Both the position numbers and the translations under genes were made by a program. Shown piece after piece: positions 7,422 to 14,559 of a stretch of DNA of 21,224 nucleotides; positions within the stretch are counted from its first letter, which is position 1; each line of letters opens with the position of its first letter. The notes under the pieces are model-generated. The model did not search any database. It was not told the origin of the DNA and saw only the letters and a program-made list of their open reading frames with translations. Source of the stretch: an uncultured Lysobacter sp. (GTDB lineage Bacteria > Pseudomonadota > Gammaproteobacteria > Xanthomonadales > Xanthomonadaceae); NCBI GenBank assembly GCA_943913335.1, contig CALTXS010000001.1, positions 1 to 21,224 on the forward strand, written 5' to 3'.

Positions 7422-7481
7422 GTCACAACACTGAACACCTTGGCCGCGTAATTGTGCGCGGCGGCAGCGGCAGCGTCAACG

Positions 7482-7970
7482 TCAGCCGACGACCTGCCGG
7501 ATGGTGTCTTCAATTCCCTTAGACAGCTCCATCACCTTTAGCGCGTACTCGCTGAGGTCGCGATCGTGGTCGTTGGAAAGTACCAGCGTCGGGACCGTGG
7601 TCGGTTTGCGCGTTTCTCGATCCAGCGCCACAAACACGATGATGCAGTGAGTGCACAGGTGCTCGGTGGAGTCATCTTCCATCGGGTCGCGCGCTTTGAC
7701 ATCGACGGCAAAGTGCATCGAGCTGGTACCGGTATGCACGAGCTTGGTGTGCACGGTGACCATGTCACTGATCTTGATCGGCGCGACAAAGCGAATCCCG
7801 CCCACGGCAACCGTCACGGCATACGTACCACTCCAGCCCACCGCGGCGGCGTAACCGGCCTGGTCAATCCATTTCATCACCATGCCGCCGTGGACCTGGC
7901 CCCCGTAATTGACATCGGTGGGTTCGGCCAAAAAGCGCATGGTCAATTCGCGTTGCGTTCCGGCGGTCAT
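7482..7970 (-). CDS. Acyl-CoA thioesterase (hotdog fold)
   Basis: A 162-aa single-hotdog thioesterase of the YciA/acyl-CoA hydrolase type, which releases free CoA from acyl-CoAs in the cytosol. The conserved block is EPTDVNYGGQVHGGMVMKWI (residues 16-35), continuing DQAGYAAA. Asn21 and Asp36 sit where the family has its catalytic Asn and Asp, and the paired Gly before the helix shape the oxyanion region. A second conserved part is VAVGGIRFVAPIKISDMV. The ATG at 7970 is preceded by AAGGA (7980-7976) with a 5-nt spacer, a good ribosome-binding site. It diverges from the Nudix gene with 58 nt between starts. Chain-length preference cannot be read from the sequence. Confidence 0.88.
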   Translation of the reverse strand: MTAGTQRELTMRFLAEPTDVNYGGQVHGGMVMKWIDQAGYAAAVGWSGTYAVTVAVGGIRFVAPIKISDMVTVHTKLVHTGTSSMHFAVDVKARDPMEDDSTEHLCTHCIIVFVALDRETRKPTTVPTLVLSNDHDRDLSEYALKVMELSKGIEDTIRQVVG

Positions 7971-8028
7971 GATCGTCCTTGATAGGTTGGCGGAGCTTAC
8001 AGGTTAAACTCTTGCGACTGCCGTTTGC

Positions 8029-8532
8029 ATGACTGCCAGCCCAATGCCCTACACCCCCATCGTCGCTACCCTTGGTTACATCCTGTCTCCGGACGGCAAG
8101 CAGGTCCTGCTAGTCCATCGCAATGCCCGCCCCGGCGATGAGCATCTGGGCAAGTACAACGGTCTGGGCGGCAAGATCGAACCCGATGAGGACATGGTCG
8201 AAGGCATGCGCCGCGAGATCATGGAAGAAGCCGGCATTACCTGCACGGATCTGAGTTTACGCGGCACGGTTTCGTGGCCCGGCTTCGGCAAGAACGGTGA
8301 GGACTGGCTGGGTTTTGTGTTCCTGATTCGCCGTTTCGAAGGCACGCCCTTCACCTCGAATCCCGAGGGCACCCTGGAGTGGGTCGACCTGGACCGCATC
8401 TACGAACTGCCGATGTGGGAAGGCGATCGCCACTTCCTGCCGCTGGTGTTTGACGACGATGCACGCGCCTTCCACGGGGTGATGCCGTATCAGGACGGTC
8501 GCCCGGTGCGCTGGTCATATAGCCGCATCTAG
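8029..8532 (+). CDS. Nudix hydrolase (8-oxo-dGTP diphosphatase-like)
   Basis: Nudix enzymes cleave nucleoside diphosphates linked to another group; the closest group I recall is annotated as 8-oxo-dGTP diphosphatase, a sanitising role. The Nudix box is complete at residues 48-70: GKIEPDE, seven residues, then REIMEEAGI, with the metal-binding Glu residues all present. It follows LGKYNGLGGK. C-terminal motifs LEWVDLDRIYELPMWEGDRH and FHGVMPYQDG are typical of this 150-170 aa group. The first ATG is 8029 (167 aa). A second at 8044 gives MPYTPIVATLGY, which matches how I remember homologues starting, so the true protein may be 162 aa. No clear ribosome-binding site marks either. Biochemical substrate is inferred only. 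Confidence 0.88.
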   Translation: MTASPMPYTPIVATLGYILSPDGKQVLLVHRNARPGDEHLGKYNGLGGKIEPDEDMVEGMRREIMEEAGITCTDLSLRGTVSWPGFGKNGEDWLGFVFLIRRFEGTPFTSNPEGTLEWVDLDRIYELPMWEGDRHFLPLVFDDDARAFHGVMPYQDGRPVRWSYSRI

Positions 8533-8539
8533 CCGCACC

Positions 8540-8581
8540 CACGACTACGTCGTGACGCGTCGGCACCTAACGGTTGCCGAC
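8540..8581. repeat. Two adjacent hairpins between convergent genes
   Basis: CACGAC (8540-8545) pairs perfectly with GTCGTG (8549-8554) around a 3-nt loop. Five bases on, GTCGGCA (8559-8565) pairs with TGCCGAC (8575-8581), and the stem extends by two G-C pairs past a one-base bulge to a TAAC loop. Neither has a T-run, so they are not textbook intrinsic terminators, though they sit between the 3' ends of the Nudix and DksA-like genes. Confidence 0.55.
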
Positions 8582-8594
8582 TACAGCATTCCAA

Positions 8595-8861
8595 CTAGCG
8601 TAACTGCGAATCCTTGGAGCCACGACGGTTATAGCCGGCGGACTGGCTTTCTTGCGCATCGAGCTGTTCCTGACAGGCGACGCACAGGCGCACACCCGGC
8701 AAGGCCTTACGACGGCCCTCGGGGATCTCGGCCTCGCACTCCTCGCAATGCTCGAGACTCGGGCCTTGTGGCAAGGCGTCGCGAGCACGCTTGATCGCGT
8801 CCTTGACCGTGGCATCAATCTGATCCTGCACGGCGCCATCGCCGGCCCAACCGGTTGCCAT
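8595..8861 (-). CDS. Short DksA/TraR-type C4 zinc-finger protein
   Basis: An 88-aa protein of the small TraR/DksA group (YbiI-like). The zinc finger is C-x2-C-x17-C-x2-C: Cys39 and Cys42 in EHCEECEAEIPEGRR, Cys60 and Cys63 in RLCVACQEQ. The N-terminal helix (about 10-33) is much shorter than the coiled coil of full DksA (151 aa), and it lacks the DxxDxA tip motif needed to enter the RNA polymerase secondary channel as DksA does, although DQID and VKDA occur early on. The ATG (8861) follows GAGG (8871-8868) with a 6-nt spacer; that site lies in the last codons of the symporter gene, whose stop is 2 nt away. Co-transcription with the symporter is therefore likely. A regulatory role on RNA polymerase is inferred from the family only. 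Confidence 0.88.
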   Translation of the reverse strand: MATGWAGDGAVQDQIDATVKDAIKRARDALPQGPSLEHCEECEAEIPEGRRKALPGVRLCVACQEQLDAQESQSAGYNRRGSKDSQLR

Positions 8862-8863
8862 GA

Positions 8864-10201
8864 CTAGCCTCGCGCCGTGTCCGCTTGCAGATCTTCCATC
8901 TGACCCAGACCGATGTTGGTCGACGGATCATCGTAGACGCTGCGATCCAGCAAGCCGGTTTCCTTGGCGACCAGAACCGGGACCAGCATCTGGCCGGTCA
9001 CGTTGGTCATGGTGCGCATCATGTCCAGAATGCGGTCAATTGCAACCAGCAAGCCGATACCCGCCAGTGGCAGTCCGGCAGCCGACAGCACCAGCGTAAC
9101 CATGACGGTCGCCGTACCCGGCACGCCCGCGGTACCAAAGCTGCCCAACACCGACGCCAGCATGATGATGACGTAATGACTGGCGTTGAGATCAATGCCG
9201 TAATACTGCGCCACGAACAGCGAGGTCAGTGCCGGATAGATGGCGCCACAGCCGTCCATCTTGATGGTGGCACCCAGAGGCACCGCAAACGCTGCATAGT
9301 TCTTATCGACGCCGAGATTGTGCGTGACCGAGCGCATGGCCGCCGGCATCGACGCGAACGACGACGAGGACACAAATGCAATCTGCATGCCCGGTGCGGC
9401 ACCCTTAAAGAATTTGAGCGGATTGAGACCGTGGGCCGCCAGCAGACCGCTGTACACCACGGCGATGTGCAACGCACAGGCCAGGTACAGCGCAATCACG
9501 TAGGTGCCGAGCGGCAGCAACTTTTCGAAACCGTAGGCACCGACCAGCGCGGCAATCAGACCGAACGTACCGAGCGGCGTGAATTCAAGCACGAAGCGTG
9601 TGACCTGCACCATCAGCTTGCTGGCTTCGTCGACCAGCGTGCGAAGTCCCTGCGTCTTGGGACCGAGCTTGACCAGTGCAAACCCGCACAGACCGGCCCA
9701 GAAGATCACCTGCAGCATGGTGCCCTTGTCGGTGAGATGATAGAGACCATCGGCATCGGACTTGACACGCATGGCACCGCTTAAAGCCTGGAACGGATTG
9801 CGCGGGACGATGTCCTTAAGAACTTGGATAAAGTTCGGCACCTCGCGCACTTTGTAATCCGCATCGCCCAGCAGACCGCTCAATCCAAGACCCGGCTTGA
9901 GCACCCAGCCAACCGTTAGGCCGACCACGACCGCTAGGGCCGCGGTGATCGCAAACCACAGAAAGGTCCGTCCACCGAGTTTGGCAATCGACTGTTGTCC
10001 GGCCAAGGACGCTACCGCATTCATGACCGCAAACAGCACCAGCGGCACGGCGATCATCATGATCAGCTGGACGTAGATGTCACCGAGCCAGCCGAACCAG
10101 GTTTCGGCATTGGGTCCGAACGCGACACCTGCGAGCGCTCCGAGCACAAAGCCGGCCAGCACACGCTGCCAGAAAGGAATCTTGAACCAAGCTGAGATCA
10201 C
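8864..10201 (-). CDS. Dicarboxylate/glutamate:cation symporter (SDF family)
   Basis: A 445-aa inner-membrane transporter of the sodium:dicarboxylate symporter family (GltP/DctA-like) that imports dicarboxylic acids or acidic amino acids with Na+ or H+. Hallmarks are the serine-rich hairpin SSSSFASMPAAM, the TM7 motif KMDGCGAIYP (NMDGT in most relatives), GTAGVPGTATVM of hairpin 2, and DRILDMMRTMTNVTGQ in TM8, whose Asp, Arg/Thr and Asn bind substrate and ion. The Arg in DMMRTMTN favours acidic substrates. TM7 reading KMDGCG rather than NMDGT is a departure that could alter cation coupling. The start is a GTG at 10201 with GGA 7 nt upstream. A DksA-like gene follows directly. Glutamate versus C4-dicarboxylate cannot be decided. 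Confidence 0.92.
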   Translation of the reverse strand: MISAWFKIPFWQRVLAGFVLGALAGVAFGPNAETWFGWLGDIYVQLIMMIAVPLVLFAVMNAVASLAGQQSIAKLGGRTFLWFAITAALAVVVGLTVGWVLKPGLGLSGLLGDADYKVREVPNFIQVLKDIVPRNPFQALSGAMRVKSDADGLYHLTDKGTMLQVIFWAGLCGFALVKLGPKTQGLRTLVDEASKLMVQVTRFVLEFTPLGTFGLIAALVGAYGFEKLLPLGTYVIALYLACALHIAVVYSGLLAAHGLNPLKFFKGAAPGMQIAFVSSSSFASMPAAMRSVTHNLGVDKNYAAFAVPLGATIKMDGCGAIYPALTSLFVAQYYGIDLNASHYVIIMLASVLGSFGTAGVPGTATVMVTLVLSAAGLPLAGIGLLVAIDRILDMMRTMTNVTGQMLVPVLVAKETGLLDRSVYDDPSTNIGLGQMEDLQADTARG

Positions 10202-10337
10202 GGCACATTCCGTTGCAAAAGGTGAATTTCCAAGGATAAAACAAGCCGACTCACTTAACTGCGAATCAGGACTGTTTTTGTCATATTTCGGGATTTAGAA
10301 TGGAGTTCCGTTCAGCTGCATCGTCACAGGATTCTCA
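10202..10337. promoter_or_regulatory. Divergent promoter region, symporter / alkaline phosphatase
   Basis: 136 bases separate the two divergent starts. On the plus strand TAGAAT (10296-10301) is a good -10 element with no good -35 at 16-18 nt. TTGTCATA (10278-10285) resembles one half of a PhoB box, but I find no second half 11 nt either side. AGGA (10328-10331) is 6 nt before the phosphatase ATG and is a clear ribosome-binding site. The assignment is tentative. Confidence 0.4.
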
Positions 10338-12050
10338 ATGCGCTCTCGTCTGTCCATTGCCGCACTCGCGGCGGCTGTCAGTTTGCTTGCCGGCTGCGCC
10401 ACCACCGGCACATCGGCGTCCAACACGGCCGGTACGTCCTTCACACCGATTGAGGTCCCCAAGATTGAGCGTCCCGCCGGCGAAACGCCCCAGTGGTGGT
10501 TCACGCAGGGTGCCTCCACGGCCGCGGCTCACGGCGCAATGGGCGGCAAGGCCAAGAACGTCATCCTTTTTGTTGGCGATGGCATGAGCTTGCCCACCGT
10601 TGCGGCTGCCCGCATCTACCTGGGCCAGCAAAACGGCCAACCCGGCGAGGAAACGCGCCTTTCGTGGGAGGACTTTCCCAACACCGCACTGAGCCGCACC
10701 TACAACACCAATGCACAGACGCCCGACTCGGCGGGCACGATGACCGCCATGGCGACGGGCATCAAGACGCGCATGGGCATGCTGTCGGTGGGTCAAGCGG
10801 CCGAACGGGGCGATTGCGGCGGCAGCCTCAGCACGCAGATCCCGACCCTGTGGGAAATGGCGGCGGACGCCGGCTTGGCCACCGGCGTGGTCACCACCAC
10901 TGCGGTCACGCACGCGACACCCGGAGCCACGTTCTCGCACGTGCCGGAACGCAACTGGGAAAACGATACCGACTTGCCGCCGGAGGCCACGGCGCAAGGC
11001 TGCATGGATATCGCGTCGCAGATGGTCGGCAGCCCCTACGGCAAGGGTCCGGACGTGCTGATGGGCGGTGGCCGCATGAATTTCTTCGGCGTCGATCAAA
11101 ACGACCCGGAATACGATGACAAGGTTGGCCAACGTCTCGATGGCCGCAATCTCGTCGACGAGTGGAAGGCACGTCACCCGGCCGGCACTTACGTCTGGAA
11201 TCTTAAGCAGTTCAACGACGCGCCCAAGGGCACGCCGATTATCGGTCTGTTCGAACCCAGCCACATGCAGTTTGAGCAGGACCGTCCGAACGATCCGGCC
11301 GGCGAGCCGTCGCTGGCGCAAATGACCGAGTCGGCTATCCAACGCCTGACCGCTTTGAACCCCAACGGCTTTGTTCTGCTGGTCGAAGGCGGTCGCATTG
11401 ACCACGCGCACCATGGTGGCAACGCGTACCGCGCACTGAAGGACACTGTCGCCCTGCATCAGGCCGTCGAGCGTGCCGCGCAGGTCACCAATCCTGAAGA
11501 CACCCTGATTCTGGTGACTGCCGATCACTCGCACACCATGTTCTTTGTCGGCTATCCGGCTCGCGGCAATCCGATTCTGGGTAAAGTCCGCGGCGGCAGC
11601 GGCGAGCAAATGGATCCGCGCGCCTTGGCGATGGATGCCACCGGCCTGCCGTTCACCACGCTGGGCTATGCCAACGGTCCGGGTTACGCTGGTGCGACTT
11701 CAACACAAGCCGAAGGTCCGAAGCACTACCCGCATTTCCCTTCGGGCTTTCAACAGGCCGAGAATGGCCGCCCGAATCTGACCGACGTCGATACCGAGCA
11801 TCCGGATTATCTGCAGGAAGCCATGGTCCCCACCAGCTCGGAAAGCCACGGTGGCGATGACGTCGGCATCTGGGCGCGCGGCACGGGATCGGACGCGATT
11901 CGCGGCAATGTGGAACAGAACACTATCTTCCACTTCCTGCTGCAGGCCAACCCCAAACTGCGTGCATATTACTGCGGCCGCAATCTGTGCAACGCCCAAG
12001 GTGTCCCGGTCAAACTGCCCGAACCCAAGGTCAATCGTCGCGCGCAGTAA
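10338..12050 (+). CDS. Alkaline phosphatase family lipoprotein
   Basis: A 570-aa PhoA-superfamily phosphomonoesterase, longer than E. coli PhoA (471). The signal peptide ends in SLLAGC (Cys20), a lipobox, so the enzyme should be lipid anchored in the periplasm or at the outer membrane. Catalytic motifs in order: NVILFVGDGMSLP (metal Asp81), the nucleophile in TPDSAGTMTAMATG (Ser131), VTHATPGATFSHVPERNW (metal Thr and probable phosphate Arg), VEGGRIDHAHHGG, VTADHSHTMF, and ESHGGDDVGIWARG (final metal His). All three metal sites appear intact. Extra length lies mainly between the last two motifs and in a C-terminal tail with two Cys (YYCGRNLC). It scavenges phosphate from organic esters by analogy. 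A good AGGA ribosome-binding site precedes the ATG. The gene stands alone, divergent from the symporter. Confidence 0.94.
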   Translation: MRSRLSIAALAAAVSLLAGCATTGTSASNTAGTSFTPIEVPKIERPAGETPQWWFTQGASTAAAHGAMGGKAKNVILFVGDGMSLPTVAAARIYLGQQNGQPGEETRLSWEDFPNTALSRTYNTNAQTPDSAGTMTAMATGIKTRMGMLSVGQAAERGDCGGSLSTQIPTLWEMAADAGLATGVVTTTAVTHATPGATFSHVPERNWENDTDLPPEATAQGCMDIASQMVGSPYGKGPDVLMGGGRMNFFGVDQNDPEYDDKVGQRLDGRNLVDEWKARHPAGTYVWNLKQFNDAPKGTPIIGLFEPSHMQFEQDRPNDPAGEPSLAQMTESAIQRLTALNPNGFVLLVEGGRIDHAHHGGNAYRALKDTVALHQAVERAAQVTNPEDTLILVTADHSHTMFFVGYPARGNPILGKVRGGSGEQMDPRALAMDATGLPFTTLGYANGPGYAGATSTQAEGPKHYPHFPSGFQQAENGRPNLTDVDTEHPDYLQEAMVPTSSESHGGDDVGIWARGTGSDAIRGNVEQNTIFHFLLQANPKLRAYYCGRNLCNAQGVPVKLPEPKVNRRAQ

Positions 12051-12076
12051 TGAACGGAACGGTGTTGGCCAGGCCC

Positions 12077-12541
12077 TTAGAACGGCTTGGCCAGCACCAG
12101 ATACACAATCAGCACCAGCAGGATCAGCGGCAGCTCATTGAGCCAACGCAACGCGGTCGCCGAAGGCAAGCTCTTGCCCTTGGTGTCATGCGCCTTGAGC
12201 AAGCGACCGCAGTAAATAAAGTAAGCCAGTAGCAAGGCCACCATGCCGAGCTTGGCATGCAGCCAGCCACCCATGGCAAACGCCTGCGGCAGCGTTTCCG
12301 GCAACAGACGATAGCCTTGCCACATCAGCAAGCCAAAGATAAACGCCATGCCGAACATGACGTGCCCGAAGCGATACATGCGGCGCCCCATCAGAATCAG
12401 GCGGGCGTGAGCGGCTTCGCCTTCGGCCTTGGCCTGCGACTCGGCCAGGTTGACCAGAATGCGGGGCAGATAGAATGTGCTGGCGACAAAGGCCATTACG
12501 AACACCAGATGGGCGGTCTTGCTGATCAGAAACAGATTCAT
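12077..12541 (-). CDS. HemJ/CopD-like inner-membrane protein
   Basis: A 154-aa protein with about four membrane helices. It matches the HemJ (UPF0093)/CopD group: SKTAHLVFVMAFVASTFYLPR (His11, Pro-Arg 26-27), MGRRMYR (51-57), GGWLHAKLGM (91-100), RWLNELPLILLVLIVYLV (132-149) and the terminal KPF. HemJ oxidises protoporphyrinogen IX to protoporphyrin in haem synthesis and binds haem. Against the homologues I remember, two features differ: the first helix reads AFVASTF where WFAGLF is usual, and LAYFIYCGRLL lacks the His of the usual YHxxCGR. Either could impair haem ligation, so the enzymatic role is uncertain and I give no symbol. It diverges from the methyltransferase gene, with 20 nt between starts, and is convergent with the phosphatase gene. 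Confidence 0.8.
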   Translation of the reverse strand: MNLFLISKTAHLVFVMAFVASTFYLPRILVNLAESQAKAEGEAAHARLILMGRRMYRFGHVMFGMAFIFGLLMWQGYRLLPETLPQAFAMGGWLHAKLGMVALLLAYFIYCGRLLKAHDTKGKSLPSATALRWLNELPLILLVLIVYLVLAKPF

Positions 12542-12549
12542 GAATTCAC

Positions 12550-12554
12550 GGAGG
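12550..12554 (+). promoter_or_regulatory. Ribosome-binding site fixing the methyltransferase start
   Basis: GGAGG lies 7 nt before GTG 12562 and is the strongest Shine-Dalgarno in the window. It supports that non-ATG start. It falls inside the 20-nt gap to the divergent HemJ-like gene. Confidence 0.85.
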
Positions 12555-12561
12555 CGGTACG

Positions 12562-13161
12562 GTGAGCAAAGTATACGATGAGACCTATTTCAACCGCTGG
12601 TATCGCGGTGCGCAACCTGCGGCGGACCGGGCCCATCTGCGCCGCAAAGTGGCGATGGCCGTAGCCATGGCCGAGTACTACCTGGAGCGACCGATTCGTA
12701 CGGTGCTCGATATCGGCGCCGGCGAAGCCGCCTGGCGTGCGCCCCTGCTGGCGCTACGGCCCAAGCTGCAGTACCTGGCCTTTGACAGCTCCGAATATGC
12801 GGTGCAACGCTACGGCGCTCGCCGTCAGCTCCATTACGCGACCTTTGGCGATTTCGAGTGGCTGCGCCCCTGCCCGCCTGTTGACCTGCTGATTTGCGCC
12901 GATGTCATGCATTACGTGCCCACCGCCGAGCTCAAACGTGGCGCCCAAGGTCTGGCCGCGCTCACAGGAGGTTTGGCATTCCTGGAGACGTTTGTCAGTG
13001 GCGATCCCTTCGCCGGAGATACGGACGGGTTCCAAAAGCGTTCGCCGGCCGCCTTTCGCAAGATTCTAGAGTCGGCGGGTCTGGCTCCGATCGGCAGCCA
13101 TTTCTGGGCCCGCCAGGAAGTGGTCGCCCAGTTCGCCGCCATGGAGCGCCCGGGCGGCTAA
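12562..13161 (+). CDS. Class I SAM-dependent methyltransferase
   Basis: A 199-aa Rossmann-fold methyltransferase. Motif I is RTVLDIGAGEAAWRAPL (residues 46-62), the SAM-binding glycine loop. Motif II is LAFDSSEYAV with Asp75, which would hold the ribose hydroxyls. DLLICADVMHYVP (108-120) fits motif IV, and GGLAFLETFV motif V. The opening YDETYFNRWYR is characteristic of a group of small uncharacterised proteobacterial methyltransferases. No substrate-recognition domain is present, so a small-molecule target is more likely than a nucleic acid, but the substrate is unknown. GTG 12562 is set by a strong GGAGG. The PHB depolymerase gene follows after 76 nt and may be co-transcribed. Confidence 0.85.
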   Translation: MSKVYDETYFNRWYRGAQPAADRAHLRRKVAMAVAMAEYYLERPIRTVLDIGAGEAAWRAPLLALRPKLQYLAFDSSEYAVQRYGARRQLHYATFGDFEWLRPCPPVDLLICADVMHYVPTAELKRGAQGLAALTGGLAFLETFVSGDPFAGDTDGFQKRSPAAFRKILESAGLAPIGSHFWARQEVVAQFAAMERPGG

Positions 13162-13237
13162 GCGGCCCGCAGGCTCATCGCCCGCCGATAAGGGCGTGCT
13201 ACCATCGAATATTCCGCAATAATCGGCATGTTCATAC

Positions 13238-14500
13238 GTGTTTTTGTATCAATTGCATGAAATGGGGCGCGCATGGCTGGCGCCGATGACGTACTGGGCT
13301 GATGCGGCCGCCAAAATGTATTCGTCACACGGTAGTTGGCTGTCGGGCGTACCCAATGCACCTCGCATTGCGGCCGGCTATGAGCTTCTCTATCGCTTAG
13401 GTAAGGATTACTCCAAGCCTGAGTTTCGTATCAAATCGGTCACGATCGATGAGCGCGAGTATCCCGTAGTCGAACGCGAGGAACTGCGCAAGCCGTTCTG
13501 CCGACTGCTGCGCTTTAAGCGCTATTCCGATGAACTCGCCGGCGTCCGTGAACTGAAGGACGATCCGGTCGTGCTAGTGGTTGCGCCCTTGTCCGGCCAT
13601 CACGCCACCCTACTGCGCGACACCGTGCGCACGCTATTACGTGGGCACAAGGTCTACATCACGGACTGGACCGATGCCCGCATGGTGCCGCTGTCCGAGG
13701 GCCCGTTCCATCTCGATGATTACATTGATTACGTGCAGGAATTCATTCGCCTGATCGGTGCGCGCAATCTGCACGTGATTTCGGTGTGCCAGCCAACGGT
13801 GCCTGTACTTGCTGCGATTTCGCTGATGGCAGCACGCGGCGAAGAGACCCCACTCAGCATGACCATGATGGGCGGCCCGATCGATACGCGCCAAAGTCCG
13901 ACGCAAGTGAACGACTTGGCCTACCGCCGTCCGATCTCGTGGTTTGAAAACAATCTGGTGCAGCCGGTGCCTGCCAATTATCCCGGTCGCGGTCGCCGCG
14001 TGTACCCGGGCTTTTTGCAGCACATGGGCTTTGTCGCCATGAATCCGGAACGGCACGCGATGTCGCATGTCGAGTTCTACGAGCATCTGGTTCAGGGTGA
14101 TCTCGAAGACGCACAGTCGCATCGCGAGTTCTACGATGAGTACAACGCCGTGCTCGATCTCGCCGGCGAATACTATCTGGACACGGTGCGCATCGTGTTC
14201 CAGGAACACCGTTTGCCGTTAGGCACGTGGAGCGTTCGTGGCGAGCCGGTGCAGCCGGCCAAGATCGGTCGCACCGCCCTGCTGACCATCGAGGGCGAGC
14301 TCGATGACATCTCCGGCGCGGGTCAGACCCAAGCCGCGCATCAGTTGTGTACCGGCATTGCCAAGACCCATCGTCAGCACATGACGGTCGAAGGCGCGGG
14401 CCACTACGGAATCTTCAGCGGCCGGCGTTGGCGCACGCAGGTGTATCCGGTGGTACGCGAATTCATTCGCAAGTATCAGGAACAACCGATCCGCCAGTAA
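13238..14500 (+). CDS. phaZ: Intracellular polyhydroxybutyrate depolymerase (PhaZ)
   Basis: Intracellular PhaZ hydrolyses native polyhydroxybutyrate granules to mobilise stored carbon. The 420-aa product begins MFLYQLHEMGR, close to the MLYQLHE start of known intracellular depolymerases, and has no signal peptide. The nucleophile is a Cys in HVISVCQPTVPVLAA (Cys184), as in Ralstonia PhaZ rather than the Ser lipase box of extracellular enzymes. The acid is in TIEGELDDISGAGQT (Asp356 most likely) and the base in EGAGHYGIFSGRRW (His389). These positions are one residue off the Ralstonia triad as I recall it. The start is GTG 13238; TTG 13244 and a later ATG are alternatives and no clear ribosome-binding site decides. 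A strong terminator follows. No PHB synthase is in the window, but the gene implies that the organism makes PHB. Confidence 0.95.
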   Translation: MFLYQLHEMGRAWLAPMTYWADAAAKMYSSHGSWLSGVPNAPRIAAGYELLYRLGKDYSKPEFRIKSVTIDEREYPVVEREELRKPFCRLLRFKRYSDELAGVRELKDDPVVLVVAPLSGHHATLLRDTVRTLLRGHKVYITDWTDARMVPLSEGPFHLDDYIDYVQEFIRLIGARNLHVISVCQPTVPVLAAISLMAARGEETPLSMTMMGGPIDTRQSPTQVNDLAYRRPISWFENNLVQPVPANYPGRGRRVYPGFLQHMGFVAMNPERHAMSHVEFYEHLVQGDLEDAQSHREFYDEYNAVLDLAGEYYLDTVRIVFQEHRLPLGTWSVRGEPVQPAKIGRTALLTIEGELDDISGAGQTQAAHQLCTGIAKTHRQHMTVEGAGHYGIFSGRRWRTQVYPVVREFIRKYQEQPIRQ

Positions 14501-14506
14501 TAAAAG

Positions 14507-14532
14507 AGCCCGGCGATTGCCGGGCTTTTTTT
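14507..14532 (+). terminator. Intrinsic terminator after phaZ
   Basis: Stem AGCCCGGC (14507-14514) pairs exactly with GCCGGGCT (14519-14526) around a GATT loop, followed by seven T's. On the opposite strand the stem is followed by CTTTTATTA, so it may also stop transcription of the convergent HAAS gene, which ends at 14560. Confidence 0.93.
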
Positions 14533-14559
14533 GTTGCACAATGCATCGCGTTGCATCGG

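Noticed and set aside
7443..7462. GCCGCG/CGCGGC hairpin between the second NlpC/P60 gene and the thioesterase gene
   Set aside because: A 6-bp stem with an 8-nt loop and no T-run, so I do not call it a terminator.
8885..9784. 299-codon plus-strand frame opposite the symporter
   Set aside because: Rich in Gln, His and Arg with no hydrophobic core or motif; antisense to a well-supported transporter.
10335..11609. 424-codon minus-strand frame opposite the alkaline phosphatase
   Set aside because: Composition is Arg/His/Gly-rich with no known motif; the plus strand has the complete phosphatase catalytic set. It is a GC-rich shadow frame.
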